The notes under the pieces were generated by a model, which ran no database searches, was not told where the DNA came from, and saw nothing but the letters and a program-made list of their open reading frames with translations. DNA of 64,000 nucleotides from Celoporthe dispersa (Eukaryota; Ascomycota; Sordariomycetes; Diaporthales; Cryphonectriaceae), in the NCBI GenBank assembly GCA_016584495.1, contig WAID01000008.1, forward strand, positions 124,001-188,000. The letters run 5' to 3'. The position numbers and the translations under genes were made by a program. Each line of letters opens with the position of its first letter. The first letter of the stretch is position 1. This document shows, one piece after another, positions 24,612-35,905 of this stretch.

Positions 24612-25958
24612 CGCCGACGTTTCCCCGCCTGGAAGGGGGAGAAATCGAACCGAGAAGGGAGTTGCAGACGACAGACAGACAGACTGATCGACAACGAGGC
24701 AGCAGCCAAGTCAGTCAGCCAGCCAGCCAGATCAGATGGAGAGCGAGTGGAAACGTCCTCGATCCTGGTGTGGAGAACCACCTGGCAGCGGATGTGGAGA
24801 CCGGATCGGTCTTGTTGCCTTACGACCCAAAGTTAGCCGACTTTCGTCACGATGGTCCGCTGCTGCGTCTGAGGGGAACCATCCGAATAAACCAGATGAC
24901 TTGTTTCAAGGTAGAAAAAGGAAAAAGCAGACAAGGACGCCAGCGTCTTACCTGTAGGGAAGAATTTTGACCACCCTGACTGTCCTCAGCAGATGACGTG
25001 CATTTAAATGCCGTTGCTTCGCCTTAAAGGAAGGAGGAGACCTGGGCACGAAAGAAGAAGGGGTGGGGAGGGGTGTGAGAGGGGTTCAAAGGATGAGGCG
25101 CAAGGAACAGGAAAGAGGAAGAGCAGAGCCCCAGGAGGAGGGGAACCCGTCGAGCCTTCCCTCTCTCTCCCTTAGGCGGCCACTACTAGCTGTGTAACCG
25201 CGATATCTAGGCCTTACCAGATACGGATTAATGTGCATAGCGAAAGACGTGCCAAGGAGGCGCTGGTGCTTGTTGAAGCCTAGCTGGGCAGTGCTGAGGT
25301 CGACCCCAGCCAGTCGGGTTAAATCGCTTGTGCAGGCAACCATCTACTCTAATTTTAATGTTAACTCTGGTACGACTGCGCCGCTTTTTATTATTTTTTT
25401 ATTGGGTCGGCCCCTCCTTCAACACCAGCAGAGTGAGCCTGCTGTAACGATAGCCGTGGTGTGAAGGTAAGCAAGGCCAAGGCAGAGTACGATGGGCAGA
25501 CTATCCATAGACCAGAGAGCATGAGCGGCGGAATCCACTGTCTTGTCCTGATCCTTTCCTTTATTTGACACGACACACTCTCGTTTTTTTCCCTCCCTTC
25601 CTCCTCCTTATCTTCTTCCTTCATCTAATTCATCGTGTATTTTACCGTCCGTTGTCCTTTGCTACATCTCAATTACGTTGTCTTTGACGTTAGAACACTC
25701 ACATCACGTTCGCTATACTTTATCGTTCATCTGGGCTGATTTTTTCTTGGGAAAACATTAAAAATCCGGACCTCGAAATCTCACAATTTACTGGCTCGAA
25801 GGCACTCACAAAGAGAGAGTGCTCCTGGAAGAGAAGGGATAGTTCTTGTGTGTGTGTGTTGGATTTGATTCTGGGCTGGTTCGTTGAGGTGGTTCTACGC
25901 CGGCAAACTCGCCTCGCTTCATCGATCTCGTCCACGACCACAGGAGAATCCTCTTATC
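24612..25958. other. Divergent intergenic region, 2EXR gene / MARVEL-like gene
   Basis: 1.35 kb holding the promoters of two divergent genes. It contains CAGC and CAGA tetranucleotide runs at 24671-24733 and a T/C-rich leader at 25580-25760 before the plus-strand gene. No supported coding frame. Confidence 0.6.
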
Positions 25959-27000
25959 ATGTCTATGTCGTCGGCGAGCATCCCCGAGAAACCAGCACCC
26001 GCCCAGTTCAACAACATGTCCTCCTCACAGACAGCCCAGCCGGGCGTCAGGCAGTCGCAGTTTCAGCCGATCGACCTGCCTCAGGTCGAGAAGTTCAAGC
26101 CCAGCAGGCCCTTCAGCCTGGGGAAACTCGTCCTGGCTGGCTTCAACCTCGTCTTCGCCGTCATCACCCTGGGTCTGTCCATCGGCATTGCGACGCAGTT
26201 TTACTTCTTTGAGTCGTGGATCGGGGCCATCATCATGGCTGTTGTTGTGAGCGCACCATACTTGTCTCTATAGGCCTGCGACTATGTGCTAACACCTTTT
26301 TGTTTGTCCCTAGGCCGGCGCCTCTTTGGTCTGGCAGATCGCTGAGGGCATCACCCTCATGGCCCGCCGCTCCATCTACCGGCCCATCCACCCGGGCGCC
26401 CACGTCGGCGTCCACCTGATCCTCTGGATCCTCGCCCTCCTGTCAACCCTGTCCCTCGGCTTCTCCCTGTCCTACACCCTCGCCGACTGGAGCGTCGACA
26501 GCAACTGCGACGGCTACGACGGCGACTACTACGACGGCACCCAGTACGTCTACTGCGGCTTCGACACCTTCTCCTCGGGCAACCAGGCCAACCTGTACTT
26601 CCACCTCCTCGAGGCCCTCGTCGCCTTCTCGGTGCTGATGACCGTCGCCCACTTTGTCTTCTTCGTGCTCGCCTGCATCGAGACGGACCGCAGGCGTAAG
26701 TACGGCAAGCTCACCAAGGTCGTATACCTCGTCGCCTCCGACGGTCCTGCCGACGGGCGCACGTACTACACGCAGGTCGCCTCGCCGGACGCTGCTGCCG
26801 CTGTTCGCCGCCAGTCCCAGGTCGCCCGCCCTGCGCCCGCCCAGGTCAAGGGTCCTACCGGTGGTGAGACGGCCGCGGCCGCGGCTCCCAACTCTGAGGC
26901 TTATGGGTACTACTCGCCTGCTCCCGCTGCCGCGCCTCTTGTTGGTGGCTCGGGTGCGGGCTCCTCGTCTCCCAGGATGGGAGGGCCGAGCTACGCGTAG
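25959..27000 (+). CDS. Four-transmembrane MARVEL-like membrane protein
   Basis: Exons 25959-26246 and 26314-27000 (phase 0 junction, GTGAGC donor, CCTAG acceptor) encode 324 residues. A soluble Gln/Pro-rich N-terminus of about 55 residues precedes four hydrophobic segments near residues 56-78, 87-106, 128-150 and 194-217. Between segments 3 and 4 lies an Asp/Tyr/Cys-rich loop (SNCDGYDGDYYDG, YVYCGFDTF) whose cysteines could pair. The C-terminal 100 residues are Ala/Pro/Gly-rich and probably cytosolic. Topology and loop fit fungal MARVEL-domain proteins of the plasma membrane or eisosomes; the exact role is unknown. No frame break is present. Confidence 0.8.
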
Positions 27001-27753
27001 AGGAAAACCCGAGCCTGCTCCGGTGAGGTGGGAGGAGGTGGAGGCCAAGGAGGGCATGGTCTGCATGCCCACACCGGTCTGGTCTGAACCAGGTGAGGTA
27101 GCTGAGCAAGAAGACTGAGATGTTAGTGTGTATCGAGGCAGCAGGAGAGGGGTGGGATATATGTGTGTGTAACGGCCTGTGTGTGTATAAAGATCAATGC
27201 GTTTACGGCTAGCGAGGGCGAACTTCCTCTGGTATGACTAGACATAATAACATAATACAGAATGATACCCTAGAGCATCTGAAAAGATTATAGCAGTGAA
27301 CAGTTCTGAAGATGAGATGAGAAATCGTGACAGGTGTGACCAAGAAATAGCCAGAATTGTGCATAAGAACGGATAGTGGTCTGTACACGCGCAGTGATGC
27401 ATGGATTATAACAGTAGCCCTCTCTTCAAGTCTGAGATGATCAATATAGATAATTGCACAGCAAAGTCCTCCACTTATTTTTAAAGTTAAGACCCAACGG
27501 CCTACAAGGCCGGAGCCGCCACCGATACCGCCCGCACTTGGTGCACCGTTGCGCATAACGGCCGGCACGGATAAGACGCAAATAATACAGGAGAGTAACT
27601 TAGTATTTCTCCTCGCTCCCTTCGAGGACACCTCCAACAACCTCCCACCGTCCATCTCCCTACCTGACGTGCCGCACCCATCGAAGGATAGGAGCAACGC
27701 CGCACGTCGTCGACCCACCTGTATATATATATGTGTGTGTAAAATCTAGTAGA
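27001..27753. other. Intergenic, 3' region and aminotransferase promoter
   Basis: Nothing coding is supported. A TA/TG repeat (about 27721-27740) lies immediately upstream of the aminotransferase ATG. Confidence 0.6.
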
Positions 27754-29269
27754 ATGGCACAAGGAACGACCACAACCGAAACCGCAGCTCTGCCGCTGGC
27801 TGAGAAGGAGAGCAAGCCTGCCGGAGATGCCCTCGACGCAGCTATCGCCCGGTTCACGGCGCGCAACCCGCGCTCGAAGCGCTGCACAGACAGGCCCTTG
27901 AGACCTTACCCGGCGGCAACACGCGCACGCAGCTATACACGTTTCCTTTTCCTGTGTGTATGAAGTCTGGTCGGGGATATCAGGTGACTTCGGAGGATGG
28001 TCATGTGTGAGTAGACATTCCCTTGGGCACCGCGTAGATCATTTATAAAGTGACTTGGACACATAGTGATGAATACTGCTAAGCCTCCCACGCAGGTACA
28101 CAGACATGGTGGGCGAGCTGACGGCAGGCTTGTACGGGCACTCCCACCCCGCCATCATCTCCGCCATCAAGAACGTCCTCGACAACGTAGGTCTCAACCT
28201 CGGCGCGACCACCGCCCAGGAGCACGCCTACGCCGCCACCCTCTGCGCCCGCTTCGCGCTCGACCGCGTGCGCTTCTGCAACTCGGGCACCGAGGCCAAC
28301 CTGCAGGCCATCATGGCCGCGCGCTCCTTCACGGGTAAGAGGCGCGTTGTCGTCTTCTCCGCTGGGTATCACGGCGGGGTGCTCGGGTTTGCGGGCGGCA
28401 GGCCTGGGCCGGGGGTGGTAGATAGGGAGGAGTGGGTTGTGGTTGATTACAACGACGGCGCAGGCGCAGAGGCGGCGATTCGTGGGGACAATGTCGCGGC
28501 TGTGCTTGTGGAGGCAATGCAGGGCAGTGGAGGGGCGATCCCGGGAACGCATGAGTTCCTGAGGACGATCGAGGCAGCGGCCGGTGACGTATGTCCAGAG
28601 TACTCACCTCTGCCTCATATTCGGGCGGAACAGGGCTGACGTCCTGATCTCACAGGCTGGTGTAGTATTCATCCTCGACGAGGTCATGACCTCCCGCCTG
28701 GCGCCCAGCGGCCTGGCAGAGGTCTACCACCTCCAGCCCGGCCTCAAGACCTTTGGTAAGTATCTCGGCGGCGGCCTGGCCTTTGGTGCCTTTGGCGGCC
28801 GGGCAGAGATCATGTCCGTCTTCGACCCGAGGCCGGACTCGATGCACCCGCTGCACCTGGCCCACCACGGAACCTTCAACAACAACACGCTCGTCATGCA
28901 CACGGGCCACGCCGGCCTCACCAAGGTGTACACGCCCGAGGTCTGTAGGGACTTCAATGCGCAGGGGACCGGATGCGCGCCCAGCTGGTCGCGCTGACCA
29001 AGGGCACCAAGATGTCCTTCACCGGTGTTGGGGCTGTGGTCGGGTCGCACTTCACGGAGCATGGGATCCAGGACATCCAGAGGCAGATGGAGGAGGACGG
29101 GGCGCTGAAGGAGCTGTTCTGGTTCGAGATGATGGAGGAGGGCTTCTGGCTCACGCAGCGGGGCATGTACGCCCTGGTGCTTGGAACGCCGCAGGAGGAG
29201 CTGGACAGGTTTGTCGGGTGTGTCGAGGCCTTCCTGGACAGACACCAGGCTCTTGTTCGTGTGGGATGA
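27754..29269 (+). CDS. Class III PLP-dependent aminotransferase (GSA aminomutase-like)
   Basis: Exons 27754-28006, 28096-28588 and 28656-29269; 453 residues after repair. Fold type I class III landmarks appear in order: LPGGNTRTQLYTFPFPV, YTDMVGELTAGLYGHSHPAI, FCNSGTEANLQAIMAAR (SGTEA near residue 150), VFSAGYHGG, FILDEVMTSR (Asp257, which contacts the pyridine nitrogen) and TFGKYLGGGL (Lys284, the predicted PLP Schiff-base lysine). The family includes glutamate-1-semialdehyde aminomutases; fungal members of this branch act on unknown amino substrates, since fungi do not make haem by the C5 route. Breaks: one base near 27879 (between RSK and ALHRQ) and one G in the run at 28964-28967 (before MRAQLVALTKG). 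Both introns are in correct phase once repaired. Confidence 0.9.
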
Positions 29270-30067
29270 GGAACGGACCCTCTCGGTATGTAGCAGCCGT
29301 TCACGAGCACGTCGTCCTCCGCTCCTGGCCCAGGGAACACGGTCGTATTCGAAAAGCGCCTTGGTGTCAGCCCTCTTGGTCTTGAGATGGTCATCTGTAA
29401 GGGCTCGTATGAGTCCCACGACGCCTGGAGGAGGGTATTCTTGTCAGGATAGTCTTCTCATCCTAAGGCATCAGCCTGAATAGTCGCAACGACCTGACGT
29501 CTCTAATCTTGATATTCACATCAGTAGAGTATCTATGTCAGCAGGCCAACGCCAAACGACTCCACCAGGAAGCACTGGATGCCTGACCATATACAAAGCA
29601 GGGAAATACCACTGCCACAGGGTCATCAGTGGACCTTCTCATGACATCGCCGTTAGGAAAAAGGCAGAGGGGTCTACACTGGAGGAGGTGTCGAGGAGAG
29701 GCAGGTGCGAGTAGTATCATACGTACTTATGTAAGTAGTGAAATGGGGAGTCTTAAGGCTCCAGTGCCTAGGCTTTAGGGCCCTGGTCAGGTAGTGGCCG
29801 TTAGTAGCTAGTTCCAGGGGTTGTCTTTGCCGGGAGGAGCCGCTGAAGCGCTGCACACCAGCACTGCCAAGTAGCCCTTCGCAGGAAACATTTCGAAAGC
29901 TGACTTGACGACTTTCTTCACCAGCAACGACCAACACAACAACCACGATCTCACCTCACAACCACGACTGAGAGACACACGAGAAAGAAGAGGGGTAAAG
30001 AAGAAGAAAGAAAAAGAAGAGCTTCACCTTACCATCCTCCCTTCGACAACGACCCGACCCACCCCTC
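29270..30067. other. Intergenic, SF3a2 promoter region
   Basis: About 0.8 kb without a supported gene. The last 150 bases are A/C-rich and form the likely leader of the splicing-factor gene. Confidence 0.6.
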
Positions 30068-30811
30068 ATGGACTACCAAAACCGCGCCGGCTCCAAGTTC
30101 GGCGGCGGAGGCGTAGCCTCCCACAGCGCAACCAACGCGGACCGCCGCGAGCGCCTCCGCAAGCTCGCGCTCGAAACCATCGACCTGGACAAGGACCCCT
30201 ACTTCTTCAAGAACCACGTCGGCTCCTTCGAGTGCCGCCTGTGCCTGACGGTCCACCAGAACGACGGCTCCTACCTCGCCCACACCCAGGGAAAAACACC
30301 AGACCAACCTCGCCCGCCGCGCCGCGAAAGAGCAGAAGGAAGGAAAGGCCCAGCTCGACCCCAGACCGGCCTGCCCGTCGGTGTCGTGGGTGCAGGGTTC
30401 GGTGCCCTGGGCCTGGGCGCCGGTGCCACCCCGCGCAGGAACGTCGTCAAGATCGGGCGCCCTGGTTACAAGATCACCAAGGTGCGCGACCCCATCACCA
30501 AGCAGCAGGGCCTCCTGTTTCAGCTGCAGTACCCGGACATAGGCCAGGGCGTCGTGCCCAGGTGGCAGATCATGAGCGCCTTCAGCCAGCGCGTCGAGGA
30601 GCCCGACCGCGACTTCCAGTACCTATGCGTCGCCGCCGAGCCGTACGAGACGTGCGGGTTCAAGATCCAGGCGCGCGAGCTGGACAAGCGGGAGGACAGG
30701 CAGTTTGAGTTCTGGGACCCGGATGCCAAGGAGTACTGGGTGCAGATCATGTTTATGACGGAACGAGAGGAGAGGTTTAATGCCGCGCCGGGTCTGGGCG
30801 GCAGGAGGTGA
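30068..30811 (+). CDS. prp11: Splicing factor SF3a subunit 2 (SAP62/Prp11)
   Basis: Single exon, 248 residues after repair. N-terminus MDYQNRAGSKFGGGGVAS and the block RLRKLALETIDLDKDPYFF are nearly invariant in SF3a2. A matrin-type zinc finger follows (FECRLCLTVHQNDGSYLAHTQ, with the CxxC pair and the His pair). The C-terminal conserved part includes VVKIGRPGYKITKVRDP, GLLFQLQYPDI, PRWQIMSAFSQRVE and KEYWVQIMFM. SF3a is part of the U2 snRNP and binds near the branch site in the nucleus. The stretch after HTQGK is scrambled in the raw frame (30292-30362). Restoring two A in the run at 30292-30296 and one C in the run at 30359-30362 recovers the conserved KKHQTNLARRAAKE region and returns to the original frame. 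The metazoan-type Pro-rich tail is absent, as usual in fungi. Confidence 0.95.
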   Translation: MDYQNRAGSKFGGGGVASHSATNADRRERLRKLALETIDLDKDPYFFKNHVGSFECRLCLTVHQNDGSYLAHTQGKTPDQPRPPRRERAEGRKGPARPQTGLPVGVVGAGFGALGLGAGATPRRNVVKIGRPGYKITKVRDPITKQQGLLFQLQYPDIGQGVVPRWQIMSAFSQRVEEPDRDFQYLCVAAEPYETCGFKIQARELDKREDRQFEFWDPDAKEYWVQIMFMTEREERFNAAPGLGGRR

Positions 30812-30847
30812 GGAGGAGGAGGAGGAGGTGGTGGTGGTGGTGGTAGT
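30804..30847. repeat. GGA then GGT trinucleotide repeat
   Basis: The repeat overlaps the last codons and the start of the 3' untranslated region of the SF3a2 gene. Confidence 0.9.
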
Positions 30848-31878
30848 AACATGGCAGCTCAAGCGAGAGAAAGGCCTCTGAGGGCCTGAATGGTATTCAG
30901 GAAAAGGACATTGGCCTGGGAGGATTAAAGGGAGCTGGGAAGACGATATTTACATGGCACACAGAGATATCAAGACGAACAGCCGGTGCGGCGTTCGATG
31001 ATGGATGATGGACCCGGCCATTCCTCGGGGCCAGAGTCAATACGCATTCGCGCGCGGAGGCAAGCCGCAAGCCAGTGTAAGACATGACGGGGACGCGACA
31101 TGACATGTCATTATAGGCTGACAGACGCTCATCAGGGCTCTTCGGAACGTACAGCGTGGAATCTGCTGGATCACCGAGACGTGGAAATGATCAATATGCA
31201 GGGGCAGCGAGGATGAGAGGCGGAGGCCGTACTGTCTAGGCTGCTCTTACTGAGCGAGATGATACACACGTACATACCCTCTCACGGAAGTTTTTGATCA
31301 AACGATCCGGTGCCAGCCAATCCATCTATCATGATGACTTTAGGTTCTATCAAGCATTCCGTCCTGGGATTGAGGACTGCCTCAACATACAGCTCACGAT
31401 TCCTCTTCATATCATCATCCAACGCCTTGCCTTGCATAGCTGTCTCTGGTCTTTCTTCCTCTCGATGCTTGCATGTAATGCTCATAATTGACTGGTACTC
31501 TGTGTGATCTTGCTCATTGTCGTTTGACATTTGCGTTCCATCCCGTCTAGCTCGACTCGTGCCTCGCACATCTGTATGCCATGCTCCTCCCACCCACAGG
31601 AATACCAAAAAGACGAACAAGGTCTGCTTGTTCGCGATACGCTGACCTGCCTTTACACAATGCTTCATGCTGAATTTGCAGAGTTGTTGTATGCGCAAGA
31701 ATGTTTGGAAATGCACCAAAAAAGAAACAAAAACATCAAGGTTTCGAGAGGGGATGGCTTGTCTGCGGAGGATGGAGTGTTGCCTCGAGTGCTCGCTCTG
31801 GCCACGTGCGGCATGACATGTCTCGGTCTCTATAGCGAAGAAGATCCAACCAGGAACCGGCCCTTTTGGGCCTCAGGC
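30812..31878. other. Convergent intergenic region, SF3a2 / COT-1
   Basis: 3' regions of two convergent genes. Frames present are short and unrecognised. Confidence 0.6.
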
Positions 31879-34144
31879 TCATCGGAAGTTGTTGTCGAAC
31901 CGCTTGAAGGTATAACCAATGAACGGCAGGCTCATCTCCGGAGCCTCCTCCGCCTCACCCATCTTCTGGGCCGCAACTTGTGCCTGCTGCGCCTTGAGAA
32001 GGGTGGCGTTATCGGTCTGGTCGATCTCGTCCGTCGGGAAGTATGTTGTATCGATGTTGCTCGTGAGGCGCGGCTCGAACGGAGCCCGGATCCGTCGCAG
32101 CGAGTCGAACTCAACACCGCGGAAGAAAGCGTGGCTCTTGATCTCGTGCGCACCACCACGGCCCAGACGGTTCTCTGTGTTGATGATAAGGCTGTTGTTT
32201 TTGAGGTTAGTATCAAGACTTGCTTACCACATGTAGAACATATATGCACAGAGAGAGAGAGAGAGTTCGTACCTCCTAATCAGGTTCTCAGCCTCTACGC
32301 CCAGCGTGATATCGTCCGGGAAGTACAGGCTCTGCCTCCAGTTGACGATCTTGCGGTACGTGTCATGGCTGTCCTCGGCACAGAATGGCGGCCAGCCCAC
32401 GAGACACTCGAACATGATGGTACCCAGGCTCCACCAGTCACAGTCGAAGCTGTATCCGTGGCCGGTGAAGATCTCGGGCGCGATGTAGTCGGGGGTTCCG
32501 ACGGTGGAGTAGGCCATCAGCCTTCGGCTCCGCCGCCAGTCGTTGATCTGTGCGCGGTTCGACACGGTCAAGTTGATCTGGTCGATGGCGACCGAGTTAC
32601 GGTCGCGGGGCCGGTTCGACTTGCCCTGCAGAAGCTGTTGGTAGTAGTTGTTGTCGTGGAGCTTGTGGAAGCCCGTCGACAGGCCGAAGTCGGTCAGCTT
32701 GACGTGTCCACCGCGGTCGAGGAGGATATTGTCAGGCTTGATGTCTCTGTGCGTTGGAACCGTCAGCGCCCTAGCCCTAGCCCCAGACTGTATGTACCCA
32801 TATCTTTCTTCCGGCCAAGACGTACCTGTGGATGAAGCCCAGCTTGTGGACAGCCTCGATCGCGAGAACAATCTCGGCAATGTAGAAGCGCGTAATATCC
32901 TCCGAAAAGATCTCATACTTGATAAGCATGGTCATCAGATCACCACCCGGCAAGAACTCCATCAGCATGTATAGGAAGTTGGCGTCCTGGAAGGTGGTGT
33001 AGAGCTTCACGACCCACGGGCTGTCGCTCTCGGCCAGGATATCTCTCTCGGCGCGCACGTGGGCCAGCTGGTCTTTCTTGAACATCTCCGTCTTGATCAG
33101 AGACTTCATGGCGTAGACTTTAGCGTCTGCCTTCTTCTGCACCAGCTTGACCTCGCCGAAAGCGCCCTTGCCGATAATCTTCACCGTTGTGTAGTTCTCG
33201 GGCTTGTCCTTGGTACGCAGGAAACGGAGGTAGGAACCCTCGCGGCGGCCACCGGTGGCCCAGATCTGTTCCTTGCGGGCCAGGGGTTGGTTCGGCTCGG
33301 ACAGCTTCTGCTCCATCTCGCTCTGCCTGTGTAGTGAGGAAGGGGAAGCGTGTCAGTCTCGTCCAGGGACAGACGGTCGGTCCTGGCGCGCAAGGCAGGC
33401 GACAGTCCGGCCGGCCAGGAGAGGGGGCGGGGACGGGTCGGGGAGCTCCTCTTACCTCTGGTTGCGCTCTCTGGCCCGCTTCACGCTGTCCTTGAAGAAG
33501 TCTGCCGCCAGCTGCGAGCACTTCTTCTGGTTGTTGTTCGCATTGGAGCCGAACTTGTCCGGGTTCCGCTCAGGGGCGGTGTCGAATTCGGGGTAGGAGG
33601 GTTTCGACCCGGGCTGGCCAGGCATCGGGGCGTTCAGGTAGCTGTAGTTGGGCGCCTGCCCGCTACCGCCAGCAGTCCGAGGCCGCTGGGCGCCAGCTGG
33701 AGAGGGGCCTCTGGAGCCGTAGCCTCCAGACTGGGCAGCTCCGCCGAGGTTCTGGTGGGAGAACTTGTGCGCCAGGCCGGTGTTGGGATCGTTGCTGGCA
33801 CCAGGTGTGCGGAGGCCGCCCTGGGCGAAGTCGGTATGATGGCTGGCCATGGCTTGACCTTGGTAGCCGGCAGAGTATTGCTGCTGCTGCTGCTGCTGCT
33901 GCTGTTGCTGGTTGGGCAAGAAGTAGCCAGGCTGTCCGTAGCCGTACTGCTGCTGCTGCTGCTGCTGCTGCTTCTGCTGCTGGGCCAGTGGCTGCTGGCC
34001 TTGCTGGCTCCCTTGAGGAGGGTACACAGGCTGAGGGAAGGTGGAGGGCGTGGTGGGATAGGCCCGGTCAGAGGAGGCAGCACCCAGACGATTGTTGTTG
34101 GTGTTGCCAATGTTCAAGTACAACCTGTTCCCCTGATTATCCAT
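31879..34144 (-). CDS. cot-1: NDR-family Ser/Thr kinase COT-1 (Cbk1/Orb6 orthologue)
   Basis: Four exons: 34144-33456, 33326-32826, 32746-32273, 32191-31879; 658 residues, with every junction in phase and no frame break. The N-terminal 200 residues are low-complexity and contain two polyglutamine tracts (about residues 55-66 and 79-89). The MOB-binding region before the kinase contains DFFKDSVKRARERNQR. Kinase landmarks: glycine loop GKGAFG (283 on), Lys304 in YAMK, HRDIKPDN (Asp398), DFG at 416-418, the basic NDR insert, activation-loop Ser477 in AYSTVGTPDY, and hydrophobic-motif Thr649 in GYTFKRF. The family drives polarised hyphal growth and septation with MOB and scaffold partners; loss gives compact colonies in Neurospora. 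It is longer than the Neurospora protein mainly through the N-terminus. An in-frame open stretch lies upstream of the chosen Met. Confidence 0.97.
33879..33981 (-). repeat. Two CAG (polyglutamine) repeats inside COT-1
   Basis: CTG/CAG runs at about 33879-33911 and 33946-33981 encode two polyglutamine tracts in the kinase N-terminus, separated by a Gly/Tyr/Pro segment. Such tracts are length-variable between strains in fungal NDR kinases (known for the group; not measured here). Confidence 0.9.
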
Positions 34145-35905
34145 TGTACATAAGCCAGCTGTCGTGGAAATGGTCGGGCCGGGGTTCGTGGCTTGCACAG
34201 TCGTTAGTCGCGTGTCCGTGTCCGTTATGCTGAATCGACGGCAAAAGGGAGGGTCCGGCCCTGGGATCCTCTCTCTGGCAGGTCGAGAGATGGGTGCAGT
34301 GGAGGGGAAAGGGGCGGGCGCGCGATGTCGGTGGGCCAGGAGCGGCGGGAGCCAGCAAATGGAAGGTCGACGGTAGTGAGCTTTGGACTGCCCGAGGGTG
34401 TGGATCCACCGAGAGGATTGTGGTGAGTGGGCAGCGGTGAGGGCAAGCGAGGAGGGCCAGTGCCAAGGTGAGGAGGGTCCAGCGCAGACAGCAAAACAAG
34501 TCCCGGCCCTGTCGTCCTGATCCAGTGCCACCTGCCACAGCAAGATGAGGAGGGTCTGTCTCACCAGGGGCTTGTCTCTGGAGGGACTGTGCGGGGAGGA
34601 GGGAACTCTGCTGTATCTGCTGTAGCCGCAGGTGGAACACACATCGAGTCAGACAAGAAGCTTGCTGAAGAAAAGAAAAGGAAGGAGGAGAGAAGAGAGG
34701 GAGAAGAGAGCTAAGCAAGGCCTGGAGAAGTGCAAGTCTGTCAGAGTCCAAGTCCCTGCGAAGAGAAGAAACACACCAATCAGCTGCTCTGGAGCACCGT
34801 GAGCAGCACCGTGAGCAGATCAACCTTAATTCCTGAACCAAAAGTTGGAAGAGGGAGGGGTACATGTTGGAAAAGGAAGTACCTCTTACGAAAAACTCTC
34901 AAAATTTTTCTTCTTTTCCCCTTCTTGTTTTATGTTTATACCAGGTGGGCGTTTGAACATGTGGCCCAGGAGGTCCTGAGCAGAAGCAGCAATACTCTCT
35001 GGATTGCCTCATGCTCTTATGAAAAGAGAGAGAAAAGAAGATTTCTTTTTCGCTTTTCTTCTTCTCCTTGTTGCTCATCCAGTCTTCTCTGACAAACTCT
35101 TCCCTGAACAGGGTTGCACCTCAGCCCGTTAGCCAGACGCGCTACCAAGATGGCGGCCAATGGAGGAGGAAACCTGGGGCGCTACAAGCTCTGGATTCCA
35201 CACCTTCTCAAAGCCTCAACGGCTGGCAGTCTGTGTGTCCAGATAGCCTGCGCACTATAGCAAGAGCTATTATGAACGATGGAGATGTCCTGGATACATA
35301 CTCGTCTTCATTCTAGGAGATCGCTGCGGCCTCCATATGAAAGAATACTATCTCATGTTCTGTCCCTGATGAATAATATAGCAAAGGCTGGTATCTACCA
35401 TGTATGGGGCCCCTTGGGGCGCTGGGAGATATTCTGATGTGCTGCCCTAGACTTCTGTGTACATGATACGTAAGAGTTTCAACGTACGGCAGAATTAGAG
35501 GCCCAAAGGCGATCACCAGCGTTTCGAACTGAGCACGTACGTGCTGCACCGTAGCATGCGATGATCTGAGCTGGTCCAGGCCTTTTGGGCGGTTGCTGAC
35601 TGAACCCTGAACGAGTGTCTAGCGTCATAGCTGGGCCCGCTTAGAAGAGAGAGCAAGAGCGAGAGGTTATCTTATCAGCGCTTATCAGGTAACCGAACGT
35701 GATTTTTTTGGGACCTGGGCCAGATCTCAAGCTCGACTTGGGCGACTTCACAACTGGGTCGCCGCCGCCGCGCTCCTTTCTGGTCTCTGGAGTCCGCCCC
35801 ATACATCGGATTGACGAAGGTTGAACTCGTTCTTCCGCTCCTGTCTGGTCGCCTCGTTCTGCCCTTCCGATTCCCAAGAGGCGTAGAGCTCCGACCATCG
35901 CCAGA
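34145..35905. promoter_or_regulatory. Divergent promoter and long leader, COT-1 / TIM54
   Basis: 1.76 kb between two divergent genes. The COT-1 side (34145-34900) is rich in CT/GA tracts and, in the COT-1 frame, stays open back to an ATG at 34642. It may be a long leader with upstream starts or an alternative N-terminus. The middle part shows no supported coding frame. A tRNA-like fragment near 35105-35160 was rejected. Confidence 0.5.

Noticed and set aside
31531..32835. 434-codon plus-strand open frame
   Set aside because: It lies antisense to the COT-1 kinase exons and follows their codon structure; no independent motif.
35099..35170. tRNA-like sequence on the minus strand (TTGGTAGCGCGTCTGG resembling an A box)
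   Set aside because: No T-loop with TTCRA in a pairing stem and no matching 7-bp acceptor ends; at most a decayed fragment.
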